Positions 37,166 to 50,287 are shown, counted from the stretch's first letter. The stretch is 64,000 nucleotides of DNA from Puffinus mauretanicus (GCA_023333565.1 JAJKFH010003575.1:558001-622000), one strand, 5' to 3'. Program-made: numbers and translations. Notes: a model not told the origin generated them from the letters alone.

Positions 37166-39261
37166 CCAAATCTGTCTGAGCATTGGGACTGAGAAACGAC
37201 ATCCTTCAGCATCTGGTCTCACTGTGGACATGGGACCCTTCTGAGAGTTGCACTTCTTCCTAGAAGATTACCATGTATGTTTATCCACTCGCACAGCGTA
37301 TTTTTCTTGTGTTCAAGGCGGTAACTGAATGTGTTATGGAGTGAACGCCCATCATCTCTGTGGTCTACAGGGCCGGCATACTGGGAATTTGGAAAGGCCA
37401 GTACAACCTCATGCCTTTATGATCCTCTGGATTTCAAACTTCAGACCACTGGATAAATATTTGGCTTATGCTGTGGGCAGCTTACGGAATGTGGCTGCGA
37501 GATATGAATACTTGGTCAGGGTGAGAGGGCACTGCATTTCTCCAAAGGGTCTTATAACCAGAGAAATAACTTCTTGGAAGAGCCTTGTGCATTGGGTGTG
37601 CTGGACGGTCCCCAGAGGATGCCCCGGAGGAAATGGCTTTTCTGTAGCACAGTTAGAAATGTGACCGCACAATCTGGGCTCTGGGGGATGCCCTCGATAG
37701 GAAAAGGGTGCTGGGATTTTCAATGAGAAGCTCAGGCCAGGAGGGAATATTTTATATGTTTTCTGATCATCTGCTCCAGGACTTGTAGAGCACATCCTGT
37801 TTGAAGAGTCCATTTTTAGTAAGCAAAGAGCTTAACTTCCATTTGAAGTGCAGGCGATTTAACATGTGCCTCTCTGCTTTGCTAAATCTGAGCACGTACT
37901 TGGTGTTTTGGTGACTTCAATGAGAAAAAACTTCTGGGGGTCTGCTCAAGTGGTGACTAATTAATTACAGACATACCGATCCAGATGCTTATTCCTGTAG
38001 TTTCGAGCCAAATGTGACTGTCATATTTCTTGCTGCTGGCTCTATCTCCATTTCTTTTACTAATGGACCAACTGAAGTCTACGAAGTACTCGGAATATCA
38101 ATTAAGAATTCAAAGTTTGTTGACTGAAGATAGCACCACCACAGATTTATCTCATTGATACATGAAAAATTTAATATTTAGTATCATGCAGCAAACTTGT
38201 TTGCTAATGCAAAACAAGTCAGAAAAAAAGGTGAGCTATTAGAACTCCCCAGGTGCTTGGTTTTCTAGCCCTTGCTCCCGTGTCAGCGTCTGTGTTTGAG
38301 GGAACTGGAGCTCCAGGTATTGCAGGATCTATATTTATCAGCGGTATTTCTTTTGTCACATCATGTATCACCATGTCATGGTTAACATTCTTACTTTCAT
38401 AGGTCAGACATTTAAAATGAATTAAATAAATTCATCAATGATAGAAAAACACACAGGAATCTGACCACCTAACTAGGCATTGGGTACCATGCCTTAGCAC
38501 AGAAGTGGTTGCCGAATGGGTGATCTGTTATTTAAAGGTCCAGGAGTGAAGTGGCAGCAAAAAAGGAGGAGTTGACAACTTCTGCCTAATAGCAAAGTTT
38601 TTTCTTTGCAACAATTCTGTTAAAGGGATTGGTATGAGCATTGGAGGAAGCCTGTTATTGGATTAAAACCCTATACTGTAGCCCTGGCTCAGGGCTGGCA
38701 TTTATTGTAGCAACAGATTGGAGACCTCCTCATCCAAGCAATATCCAGTACATACGTTGAAGTATGGCAGATGAGGTGTTTCCAACTGCTTGCATGTTTT
38801 CTGGAGCAGGTCACAGCTCAGACTTTACTTTGCACTTTCTCTTCTTGATTATGGCTTCTGCCACTGCTGATCTAAGTCCTTAAATAGGTATATTATTCAG
38901 AGTATCGACTGTGAGAATGAACCAAGAAATATTTGTCCCTTTAGTGAACCTGGATTAGAAAAACATATTGGGAATGGCTGAGTAAGCATTAGCATGAGAC
39001 ACACACATGTTGTTAATTTCCACATATTAGGATACTATTTAGTTTAGTTAAGGGGCTGAGGCCCATGTAAGAGGCTGCTCATTGTGTGGTCTGATACGGC
39101 TTGCTAGAGCCTGCAAGGAAGAAGGCAGATGCCTACAACCTGCTTTCCAGGCTGTAGCATCCTGAGGCAGCATCACTACAGGAGCAAGAAAATGCATAAA
39201 CCTGGAACCTGTATTTTGCATCAGCAAATCTCAAAAAACCTGGAAAAGAAGAAATAAAAAA
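37166..39261. other. AT-rich, open-frame-poor noncoding DNA
   Basis: After about 37820 there is almost no open frame above 60 codons on either strand until about 40400. No transposon is recognised apart from the MIR-like pieces listed. It could hold conserved noncoding elements, but this cannot be judged from one sequence. Confidence 0.4.
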
Positions 39262-39405
39262 TCCTTATCATCCATCCTTTACAGATGAGTAGGCCATGAA
39301 CAAACACACAAAGAGATGTCCTGAGGTCACCTAGCAGCACAGAGCATGGTACCCAACACATGATGGTGAGCACAACCCACCTGGCTACCTTGCTCTGAGG
39401 TTCTG
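39262..39405 (-). mobile_element. Ancient MIR/L2-like remnant
   Basis: Antisense MIR blocks in order: 'tccatcctttacagatgag' (ccccattttacagatgag), 'aacaaacacacaaagaga' (aactgaggcacagaga), 'cctgaggtcacctagcagc' (cccaaggtcacacagctag), and 'ggtacccaacac'. Order and spacing are consistent. Confidence 0.5.
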
Positions 39406-39949
39406 CAAACAAATAAGCAAGACCATCCATCTACCCACCAGCCCAGGACTGTGGCCAAAAGGCATAAAATGCTTATATTCCATTAAATGCAAAAGAAATT
39501 TTTAAGGCTGTAAAAAAGATGAGGTCAGGATGACCTGAAAGCCTGGAAAATATCAGCATCTTCCCATAGTGTCTTCTTCAGCTTCAAACTTTCTCTGAGT
39601 TTTTCCATCTAGGCTATAGGTCATTTTGCACATTCTTTCTGTTACACATGTTCATGCTATGGCCCCTCCTAACCATCCTCACAGGTACGATGTTCTCAAC
39701 ATCCTGGTGCTTCAGTTATTGCAACTCCCTTTACTCTCATTCTGAAAAACACAAACCAAAGATTTCTTGCCACTTATTACATCGTTTTAAATAGTTTTAA
39801 GCATTTCTCCCAACTTTATATACTAACATGGGCTTCTCTTTTTTTAGCTCATATACCTCAGGCCTCTTTTTTTCTTTTGGGTCTAAAAGTTCAGATCCCA
39901 CCTACAATTGATGTATTTGCTATGTCCTAGACCTCTAAGCAAATCGTTA

Positions 39950-40080
39950 CACATGGACCTGTAAGATATGGTTCGATTCCTGGCTATGTCTTTCTTGTGA
40001 GATTTTGCTCTGCACTTCAGCTCCTGCACAGTATACAGAAGAATAATCCTTTTTGCCCATTATTTTTAACCACTTATGTC
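39950..40080 (+). mobile_element. Ancient MIR-like remnant
   Basis: Sense MIR blocks: 'ggttcgattcctggctatgt' (ggttcgaatcctggctctgc), 'tcttgtgagattttgctctgc', 'acttcagctcctgcacagta' and 'cagaagaataatcc' (atggggataataat). The first block is particularly close. Confidence 0.5.
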
Positions 40081-41559
40081 AGTTATGCCTGTTTAGTCCA
40101 TGTTTGTAGAACATCTCACACAACAAAGCCCTGATCATAGATGAAGTCTTCAGACACTACCAGGACCTAAACAAAAATTACACTTTGGGGAAAATAAATT
40201 CTAGATTATCAATGAGGAATTCCCAATGATGCGAGCTATTTGGGTGCAGAAACATCCTCAGAAATACTGAAAGTATGTCGGTTATGGTAGATAAACTACA
40301 GTAAATAGAGAAGGCCTATTCTTGCTGTCGTATGGGGCTGGAGCAGAGGACATCAGACTCTTGAGGTCCTTTGCTCTAAAGTTCACTGGAAGAAATCAAG
40401 ATCCCCTGAGCAATAGAAAAAGGTATTGCCAATAGCCATCTGCACACGCTGCAGATGTGTAAGTGTTTTTCATACCCTCTCCAACTATTCAACAGGAACG
40501 GTTAGTAATTCTGAGCCTGGGGATATTTTGGGAGTATGTGTATTAGTACTTTTTTTTACTTACATAGATTTTTTTTCCACTCATAATGTGATCATCTTCA
40601 TGTTTGGGGGGGAAAAAAAAAAAAAAGCCCTGGTGCAAACAATTATTGCCCCACACAGTCAAGATTGTTTTCATTTACTCCATTACAGCACAGACGAGTC
40701 GGAAAAGAAGTCTTAGTCATGAATCTAATGCCGCATGAAGGGAAATTCCTGGGGAGTGAATGAGCGCAGCAATATCTCAACATCTATTTTTTTTTTTCCT
40801 GAGCACTCTACAAGTAAATGTCCTCTAAACCTTTTTTAATGATTTGTCATCGTTTTAGTCTGAAGTCAGCACTTCACATGCAGCGATTCTCCTCGGCACG
40901 GAGTTAGCCTGTATTGACTTTCCAGTGCCATGACGAGGTGTATTTTTGCTGGGAGCAGAAAAAGGACAAGATTTCCCCACCACCACCACCCCACCCTGAG
41001 TCAGTATTGGTAGGACACGGTTCAAAACCTCCTGACGTGGTGATCGCCTTGCAGCTAGACGGGTTTCTGATTCAGGTGGGGGTTGGATTTACCCGAGATT
41101 AACCCTTCTATCTGTTAACCTGACAGAGAAATTTGGCCAATATAAATAGTGTTATCGAGCCTTGACATGTCTTACTTCATAGGAAGAAAGGCTTTAAATA
41201 GTTTAAATAGATCCCAGCAAATTGTCCTGGGAAACACTGCAGGAAATAAGTTATCAATAGTGAACTGCATGTCCGATGCCCGATCTTTGGTGTTCATTTC
41301 TATATCTGCAGCTCAACAAGTGCAAGGACAGCAAAACAGGTCCTCTGGGGAAACTTGAAGGCATGTTTATTGAAGGAAACATGAAAAATGGGGCTTCCTA
41401 AATCTCTCTCCATCCCCATTTGAAATTATTAAGGTGGAAATCAGAGTTCAAATGCCACTGGAACCTCTTTTAGATATGCGCTCCTATGTTTTCGTATTTC
41501 ATCATTCTGACTTCTTCAGCACTACCACAAATTAACTAATAAATAACCGTATCTAACGC
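40081..41559. other. Unannotated noncoding DNA
   Basis: Nothing recognisable apart from short homopolymers, such as an A-tract at 40613-40625 and a T-tract at 40788-40798. Confidence 0.45.
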
Positions 41560-41770
41560 ATTACATACCACTTCTCAACACCCCAGGGCCTTCATAGTGA
41601 AAAACAGCAGTTGTTGCTTGTAAGTCATTCCTTGCATTCAAAGAGCATGGACATCAACCAACTGACCACATTGACCCGGGGCGGAAGGTGGACCCATTTT
41701 AAAGGCGGGCAATAGAGGCATAGACAAGGCTGGGATCAGTCTGACCAAAAGCATCCTAGGGTTTGAGTCA
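41560..41770 (-). mobile_element. Ancient MIR/L2-like remnant
   Basis: The blocks 'acccattttaaaggcgggc', 'aatagaggcatagacaagg' and 'gaccaaaagcatcctagg' follow the antisense MIR/L2 tail order (ccattttacagatggg, aactgaggcacagagagg, gcccaaggtcacac). The left part (ataccacttctcaacacccc) may be the 3' continuation. Diverged. Confidence 0.42.
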
Positions 41771-42069
41771 CCCTGGAGTCTCTTTGTAACCAAAGAGGAG
41801 ACACTCCGGGGTGCGATTCACCTTCTTGGGAAGCAGATGTCTAAAGTCGGATGAATCGCAACCTAAAAGTGCCCACTTCTCTCTACTGACTGTAAAGGGA
41901 GTCATGGGTGACTCGATCACGTATAGACATCGACACAACATGTATCTAAAGCCATGTGTGAGGAATCACATCTTCTGTGGCTTGCCCAAGACCTGACAGC
42001 CATTTAGCTATTGCAGCAAAGTCTGAAGCTCATTTTAAAATGACATTTCTTTAACTAACAAAATAAACC

Positions 42070-42129
42070 AAAACAAAATAAAATAAAATAGAATAAAATA
42101 AAATTTAAAAAATTATATATATATGTATA
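42070..42129 (+). repeat. (AAAAT)n with adjoining AT tract
   Basis: Seven near-perfect AAAAT units with one G substitution are followed by aaaatt and a (TA)n stretch to 42125. It is a typical A-rich microsatellite. No LINE is recognised on either side. Confidence 0.9.
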
Positions 42130-43389
42130 AAAAAAACCCCGGTACTCTGGTCTGAGGTCTGACTGCTTTATCTGACTCAGACCCTGTTATTTGTCATTTT
42201 TAAATCTCTGTAGCAACAGGAAGTCAATACATTGTGGACTACAGGATATGTAGCAACGTTCTGCTGCAATAGGATTTCCAGCCACAATGAAAACTCTGGG
42301 GGATCTGTGGGGGATCAGGTTCATGCTTTGTGTACGAGGCATACAGGAGAAGCGAGTGTTTTCACGTCCCACGTTATGTTGCACAAAACATGGAAGCTTG
42401 AAACACCGCGAGTGGAAAACCTGACCCAAAATATCCTGCAATTTATCTTTTGTGTTACTTTTCCTTCCCACAGTTACTGCTGCACTTCTGAGTTCAAAAC
42501 AGCAGTGGAGCAGCTGGACTGCCCCTGGCAGGAGGAATGGGAATCTGACAAATCCCCACGGATTCGAGACTGGGGACAAATGGTATCAGCTCCAGAGACC
42601 AAACCCAAACCACATCCAGCCCTACCAGTGCCACGAGCTGTGGGTTTTAGGAGAAAGTTGGTGGTAACCAAATGGTGTTATCATCTGGAGATGGTTCATT
42701 GGCCTGCGTTTGGTGGTCTCAGGACATTTCAACAGTGGTCAGGAGCCTAGGAGAAAAATCGTCACTCCGGTTGATGTTCATCTGAGGCAGCTTGCACTTG
42801 CAAAAGCAAGGATAAGAACTGGTTGGACCTGTACCAGTATCCTTAGCTCAGAGACTCCTTTTTCCTTGTCATGGGGAGACTCCAGCAGACACAGCATGGA
42901 GAGCTGTAAGAGATGAGGGAATTTGCAGTGTCTCTAGATTGAAACCACCAGAAAGCTTGAAATGTCAGAGTGGTGCCTTCAGCTGAAATAAGAAGGTGGA
43001 AAAGATCCAACAAGGAGATTTTTCCTCACCCTGGTATGAGCTCTGGTCTTTGCTGGGATGGCTCTGGCTAGGTTCAGACCAGGACGGGGAGCAATGCTCA
43101 AGTGCTGCTTGATTTCTTATGCTACAATTTCTAAGGACCCTATGCCAACTCCTACATTATGGGCACACAAGAGAGTCCATTAACATAAATCTCTGTTATT
43201 ACTGTCGATTACCTTTCCTGGAGGTGCCTTTGCCATGACTTTTGTGGTTGAATTCCTTGGTAAACCTACATTCCCCTGTAAGGGATCACAACTACCATGC
43301 ATGTCTTTCACAAGCCCCTGAAGCATTAGGGTTTGCTTCAGTAATTATTTACAGTCTTTCTTTTGGAGACTCAGTTTTACTGTGAAATT
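42130..43389. other. Unannotated noncoding DNA, 172-codon open frame
   Basis: A plus-strand open frame runs 42232-42750 (172 codons). Its translation has scattered Cys, Trp and Pro residues but no recognised domain, no signal peptide and no credible flanking splice structure. Minus-strand frames overlap it. Most likely a chance open frame. Confidence 0.35.
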
Positions 43390-43590
43390 TTCAGGCAAAT
43401 GAGTCAAAACTGCGTGCCTACAACCATATTTAGGTTTTCTGAGAAATGTGATCTCATTCAGAGAAGTGTTGAGAAGTTTTCTGTGTCAATGGAAAGCAGA
43501 GGTGCTCAGCACCTTTGAAATATTATCAGACTTGAAGCGTCTAAATATAGGTGTTAAAGACTAATTTAAGAACATGGTTTAAAACTGTTG
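43390..43590. repeat. Possible ancient amniote dispersed repeat
   Basis: The blocks 'tgcctacaaccatatttagg', 'gtgctcagcacctttgaaa' and 'gcgtctaaatataggtg' resemble a repeat that I recall from turtle and crocodilian genomes, containing 'ggtgctcagcacctctgaaa' and 'aggtgcctaaatatgga'. The central gtgctcagcac block is itself palindromic. Family name unknown; low-confidence match. Confidence 0.35.
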
Positions 43591-46500
43591 GTCTAGAAAA
43601 TTCTGTGGTTTAAGTTTTCTTCCCCTTGCATATCTACAGAATGTAAAAGGTCCAGTGCAATGAACTATCAAATACTTGTGATTTTGAATATGTCACCTAC
43701 CAAGCAGTTGCATTTCAGTAGGGTTGAGGCATTTGTTCAAATTAGATTTAATGTCGTATATAGGTTGTCCCATTGCATTTGGGGGGAACCTTGTTCTAAA
43801 TAATTTTTAAAAATCACTATTTTAAGTATCTATTATGAGTAAAGTCCTATGAATTCCTTCAAGATGTAAAGCATGAAGACCTATGTTTTTACTTTTCTTG
43901 TGTAATAAAGCTAGAGTAAACAAATATGTACAAATATATACACATCCCTTGTTCCAGTTTTCAAAAGGAGAGAACATTATTTTGGTAAGACGTCATTTAA
44001 CCAAGACGTCTGATGAACTTTCACTGAATGACATGAATTTACATTCTTAATTTAGTTTAACATCCTGTCCTGTATTTTTGTTGGGAAATACTTAGAAGAG
44101 CAATGGGATCATCTGGGACAAAAAAAAAAACCAGATTCTCTCAAACTTTGCCCCTCTCCTAAACAGCAACGTATCACACAAGAGAATGTTTAGCTCAAGA
44201 CGTAGGTTTTGAACTCCAGGCCATGTTTTTTTCTGTATTGGAGCAACAAGTTGAAAGAAACGTAGCGAACTTACCAGTTGCTTATTGAAATCTCATTAAA
44301 AATGTTTCAGTTGTCATTTATTTCTACCCAATTATTCTCTTATATGGTTTCATTATCAGTAGGAAGTTAGGGGGGGAAAAAAGATTCTTCTAATGCATAA
44401 ATTTAATTATCTCATTTTAGGATCAGCTAGACATTTTAACAATCATTTTTAAAAATAACCGTGACTATTATTGCTGGTGTGAGTTTTCAACGGATACCTG
44501 CTGCGTTTCTGAGCATGTGTATTATCTTCAGTAAGATGACATGTTTTCCCAGGCTTAGATATTTTAAGACAAACTAAGACACGATTTACAATTTACATCA
44601 CTTTTTCCAAACAACCCGTCCCATGGAAAGTCCCCAGCTGTGAAGGTTTCACAAAAAAAGTGATGAATCGGTATTTGGCAACAAAGCCGACAGACCATTT
44701 TAAAAATTAAACTCAAAAGAAAAGCGGGGGGGAGGAATGCGTGGTTTAAAAAAATTAACCAGCTTATATTGTCCCCTCCCTGTAAGCCCATGATCTTGCT
44801 GCACAACCAGTTACATCCTTAAAAGAAACCTTACTTGGTAACAGAGTCATGTATACAAAAGGATCACACCACACATCACAGCCACGATGATGCATTCTGG
44901 GCCTGATCCAGAGCAAGCTGGAGGTGATGGAAAGACTGCGCTTGCCTCTAAGTCATCCCAAGATGCACAGCATATTGCAGAGCACCTACTCATGCCCAAG
45001 GGCTCTCGAGGAGACTGCAGAACCCATCTCTGCTCTTCTCACCAACATCAAGTTGATTGAAAATTGCTGGTCATCATCTCCAAGGCACCTGGTGTCCTTC
45101 CCTGGTGTACCTGAAAGCCCCCTGCTCCTCCGAGCAAACCCAACCAGAGCTCTGTGGTTGTGTATCAACTGCAGACATGTGCAGCATGATCTGCTGCGAT
45201 TGAACACGTCATTGGGCCAGATGATGTGTCCTGAGGCTGCCTTCCATCCCTTCCCCTCTAGAAGGACCTGCACCCAGGTATTATCCCAAGACACTGTTGA
45301 GATACCTTATTCATCGCCAAGAGGTGAGAACATGTGGTGTGGCTCCAGTAGGAAGACAGAGTTGGGATCAAGCCAAGAATTGCATCAAGTCCTGCAGATA
45401 CAATTGTCTTTGCACCAACAGCCACACAAACAACATGTACCTCCAAGGAGTTATAGCGGCGTCAGAACAGTGAGCAAGAAAATGAGCTGTAGCCAACTGA
45501 ATCTGTAGTATGAAAAAAATTCCTAAAAACCAAGAAAATCAGGCAAAAGTCTAGCTGGAAGTTGTCTGAGTTTGTGCAACAAATGTGTCTGGCCTGGCTT
45601 TGAGTGATCTTTGCCAATTTGAGGTGAAAGTGTACGTGAGGCAATGGTTCGCTTAGGTGACTTGCTCTCTCCTGGCCTTGCGGTGGGAGCGCAGCCCAGG
45701 GAAGTGTGGTAAGAAGGAACGATTCTGAGAAAGCAGACTTGCACAAGATGATTTCTCTTGGCAGCAACAATTTCTTAGGAAGAAACTACCGCTCACTGCG
45801 GACACATCCCAGATGTCCAGCCTCCTCACGGTTTGGAGGGGGATAGCAGGAGACCCCTGCCTAGGGAGAAGCACACAGCTCAGGACATCACAGTGTCATT
45901 TGTTTAATCTTTTTTAATGTTCTATAGGCTCCTATCTGTTAGGCTCTGCTTATTATTGACCACCAGGCAACTCCTAGACAGCAGCTTTCTCTCTTTAAGT
46001 TCAGTTTCAGCCAAATTTGGAACAGCAGCTTAAGAAACTTGACCTCTCGGCAAGCCTTGATGTGAATCCATCCCATGCTGGAGGCTGCAAACATCTCTTA
46101 GAGGTCTTAGGAGTGAAGAGTTTAAGTGTTCGTTGCCTTCAGACCTGTAACTCTGTGAGCTTCAAAAGCAGTTAAGTGGGTGCGGTGCTGCAATATTACA
46201 CTTTAGCCCCTTTTTTGTGAACAAGGACCCAGCCTCCACCAGACACAGATGTGAGACGTCCTCAGACTGGGTTTGAAAGCGAGCGCTGATAAAAGCAATT
46301 AAACCGAAAGCTGCTTTGAGGATGCAAAGGTCACTAGGTAGGAGTGAAAGCAGAAGACGGCGTCAGGCTAGAGCAGAGGAAATGAAGAAATGGAAGCAGC
46401 CTATGCAATGGAGACCTTGCTGCTGGAGGAAACATCTCATCATACCTCTGGCTGGCATCATTCATCTCGGAGCAGAACCGCAGCAGCAGGTTTGGGAGAG

Positions 46501-49184
46501 TTTTTCCCCTCCAGATCGGCCGGCGGGGGGAATCACGCCAACGGAGACCGGCTTAGACTCACACTCAGGTCTACCTGTGCACAAAGGGGGCAGCGGGTTT
46601 GCAAGTACGTCTTGCCCTTCTCGGAAACGACTATCACAAATTAGGGGAAGATAGTTTCAAATCCTGCTAAACCTTCTCAGTCTGCAAGTCCTCATAGCTA
46701 ATTATAGGTGAAACAACCCTGAAAACATCTGGGTTATCAAAAGCCATCTGTCACACAATACATGCTGATTTTGCCTTGGAAAATTTGGCCCAACATGGGA
46801 CTTGGCCAACTGAGTTCAGGGGCAATTTGAGCGACAAAGAACCTCTAACCTTTTTTAAGGTTATTGTGCAAAATTGACTTTAGCAGCTGTCCCAAACAAA
46901 CCCACTAGAAAAGCAGGTCAGTAGGCTTTTATCATCTCCAGGTGCCCCCTCCAGGTATCCCTGATAATGGCAGTGATCCTGGATATCTCCAAAGCCGGCT
47001 CAGGTCAACTCCATCCCAGCTGAAACCAGGACACAGATAAAGACATAAATCCACAGTGTTGATCGCTTTTGCTCATTACAAGCCCAGTCTTCGCCAAATC
47101 CTTGCTCTGCCACTCCATCCCTCCTCCCAGGCTGCAGGGCAATGCTGCTTGCAGACCATCCAACAGCAAAATAGTCAACGGCACTCCAGTGATGGGCGAA
47201 GTGACACCTAAGTATCACATCTTGGGGACAGTGCTTGGTTCACGCTCACGCTCCTCCATCACTGCCCAGCTCCGTTGACCTGCACAAGAAGAGGATGGGA
47301 TGGGGCTTGCACCAGCCACGGGCTCAGCTCCTGATGTTGCTGCAAGGACCTGCGCAGACCCCAACACCTCTGGACAGACACTTCGTGGCCTCAACGTGTG
47401 CGAGGTGGGGACATCTCCAGGGGCTGCCTTGGAGGCTGTTTCTATGTGCACGTTGATTAACAGCCTGGAAACCACCATGAGAGGTGAAACCACCGAGGAG
47501 GTGCTCAGCAGCCTGCCAAGGCAGTAACTCAACCGCAGCGCAGCACGAGGGCACCTCGAAGCACTGGCAGCGGTTGTGTAGGGACAGCTAAGAAATGGTG
47601 CCAACCCCTTTTGCTCCACAGGACCCAGGCATGGCAGAAACAATGCTGTTTTGATACATTTCGGGGCAGAAGATACTGAAATCCTGTCCCTGTGGGCCCC
47701 TCTTGAGCCTCCTTCTTGTTCTTACAGGTAAATGAAGGGGAGTTTATATGGTGAAACTCAGCAATTTACATATATCCACAGAGCCTGAGGCCACTTTGAG
47801 AAAGGACAAAAAAAATCGTGTTGACCAGGAACTCCCACACATTACTGCCATACACCAGATAAGATTCGTCTTTCAGATTAAAAGACTGTGACATTTACAG
47901 TCTAGGCTTCTTGATAAATAATTATTCAATGGCAATTCCCCAGCTATTCCAGGTCAAAAGTAAACACTCAGAAAGAGAGAAAAAGAGACTCATGAGACTT
48001 TACAACGATGAGATAGGACTAAAGGGCTGGAGAGAAGCAGCCAATCAATGCACAAGCGTAATTGGGCACACAGAAAACTCATTTACTGTGAGATGCATGC
48101 AGTGCTTATAAGGTAGAAAGCCAATGCAACGGTGCTAAGAAAAGAGACAAATAGCAATGGTCAAGATGAATCCTTTGTGCAAAGGTAATCTGTGGCTTTG
48201 GTCTGCATTGTGCAATGAGAGGTAATTAGGTATGGCACTGAGCAAACACCCAAAGCCTGGCTTTTAATAGTCACAACGATGCCCTGAGCAGTTCCTGGAT
48301 ACACTGAGATTGCTCTGGGAAGGAAAACTGCAGGGTCACCGAGATTTCGGTAAATGTCAATGAACCGTGTTGTACTGGGTTCCCGGTGCAGTAAGGGAAG
48401 AAATCAATCTGCTTAGTCATTAGCACAGCAGTTACTTCTACCCACATATCCACGCTGGATCGTGCGTGGGAGAGTGCCATATCGATTGCATTTCTTACGG
48501 ACTTGACTGGGAGGAGCGATCAGTGCACCAATTTTCCTTGATACTTCTTCACGTTTATTCTAGCAAAAGCTTTCATTCCCATGGAGTTGTACCGGCGTGA
48601 ATCTGGGGGACAAGGGAAAAAGCAACCAGCAGCCTGGGAACAAAAGCGTGAAGTACTAAGATTGGACATGAATTAATAATATTACATGGTTACTTACCCT
48701 GGTGTGCAGGGCTGGAGGTATGATACATTACTGACTGTATCCCTCTGCCGCTTAACAAGAACCCTGAAGCAATTTGTTCCCCCGTTTATGTCATTGAAGC
48801 ATAGCCTGGTCTTTCCCGACTGCCCCAATACACTGATTAATATAATTAACAGTCATATTTTATGATTATTCCAACCCACTCATTCCACTCAGCCCGAGCA
48901 GAAATTCACTTCCGTCTCAAAAAAGGCCAACGATTTTTAGTATTATTTTATTTCAGACTCTAAACTCCCTTCAATTTATATCGGTGAGTCAATGCCCTCC
49001 AGCTGTGAACCACTGATTGGCAACTTCCCCGGAAAAGCAGCTTTCGTCCTTCTCAGCATCGCTGCGAGATGTTAGAAGGCATCGTGCTAAGGGAACAGTC
49101 CTCTTGTTATTATTTTTCAACATCTTTGTTCTTCACTCTGAATTTTAATGTGGACAAGAGGTGCCAGCTGGGGTGTTTTACACA
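43591..49184. other. Long unannotated noncoding stretch
   Basis: The first 1.2 kb is AT-rich and nearly free of open frames. From about 44.9 to 47.7 kb GC content and open-frame length rise: 194 codons at 44924-45508 plus, 112 codons at 46316-46654 plus, 142 codons at 47215-47643 minus. None has a recognised motif. There is a small CpG cluster at 46515-46555 (cggccggcgggg). The 44.9-47.7 kb part would be the first place to look for an unrecognised transcript. Confidence 0.35.
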
Positions 49185-49305
49185 CTGACGTCCCTGAGCA
49201 AGTCCCCTCCACTGCTGTAAAGCAGGAATGAGTATAAACTTGGTATAATCGCATGGACTCACAGATGTTGTGAGTCCTCCTGGGGTCTTTACAGGTGTTG
49301 GAAAA
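49185..49305 (+). mobile_element. Ancient MIR-like remnant
   Basis: Sense MIR blocks: 'cctgagcaagtcccctcc' (cttgggcaagtcacttaa), 'tgctgtaaagcaggaatgag' (catctgtaaaatggggata), 'cacagatgttgtgagtcc' (catagggttgttgtgagga), and 'ctttacaggtgttgg'. Good order and spacing over the MIR core. Confidence 0.52.
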
Positions 49306-50014
49306 GGAAACCCGTCCCCTCTGTCAGGGTGGGATTCAAGGGTGGTGCGAGAGATGGATGTGAATTAGGCATAAATGAAAGTATGGAGTTTATAAAATTT
49401 AGCCTAGGAGACAGCGAGGTTTGGGTCCATATTGAAGTTAATCCCATGAAATATAAATAGTGGAAATTTCACAAGGTCAGAGGTGCAGGCTGCACTTGGT
49501 TACATCTGGGCTGGACCGGGAAACAAAGCTTGGGTTTAAATAAACAGCTTAAATTTATGGAGAGAGTCAGTCATTGCAACTCTCAGGTCGTTGGTCCTGA
49601 TCCTGAACTCAGTGACACCCCCTTTTGCTGTAGGACAGATTCAGGGATGCCTTTAGGTAGACATTAACTTAGACATATAGAGAGACTTCTGCCTACCCAT
49701 TAAAACTGTTATGAAGCCCCAACGACTGGCTTTAGAGCCCCGTATTCCTCTTCCTCTACATGTGCAGTTTCTGTTAAATCACTGAGCAATTTACAGATGG
49801 GCTGAAGTCTCAGGAGGATTTTTTTAAGTTTCATTACTTGGGTTGGTTTTGGCGCAGCGGAAGCCTGCTGGGCCATCACCCAACCCAGAAGTCGATGTAT
49901 CGAAACCATCCTCTGCTACCAGCACTATATCAAAGGATGGGAAGGGGGGTGGTGGTTAATGAGGTTGTATTGGCTACTATGGGACGTAAATGGTATGGAA
50001 TAAGGGGTGGAGAA
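49306..50014. other. Unannotated noncoding DNA
   Basis: Nothing recognisable between the MIR-like remnant and the LTR. Confidence 0.45.
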
Positions 50015-50273
50015 TGTGCTGGTTTGGGCTGGGATAGAGTTAATTTTCTTCATAGTAGCTAGTAAGGGGCTGTGTTCTGGATTTGTACTGGAAACAGCGT
50101 TGATAACACAGGGATGTTTTCGTCACTGCTGAGCAGTGCTGACACAGAGTCAAGGCCTTTTCTGCTCCTCACCCCACCCCACCAGTGAGGAGGTTGGGGG
50201 TGCACAAGGAGTTGGGAGGGGACACAGCCAGGACAGCTGACCCCAACTGACCAAAGGGGTATCCCATACCATG

Positions 50274-50281
50274 TGACGTCA
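50274..50281 (+). promoter_or_regulatory. CRE palindrome TGACGTCA in LTR U3
   Basis: A full consensus cAMP-response element (CREB/ATF site) lies just upstream of the LTR TATA-like box. It is followed at once by tgctcagca, a half MARE/AP-1-like site. The arrangement is part of the LTR's own promoter. Whether it is active in the host is unknown. Confidence 0.6.
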
Positions 50282-50287
50282 TGCTCA

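Noticed and set aside
42232..42750. 172-codon open frame as a possible exon or gene
   Set aside because: No domain, no splice-site pattern that I trust, and overlapping open frames on the opposite strand; compatible with chance.
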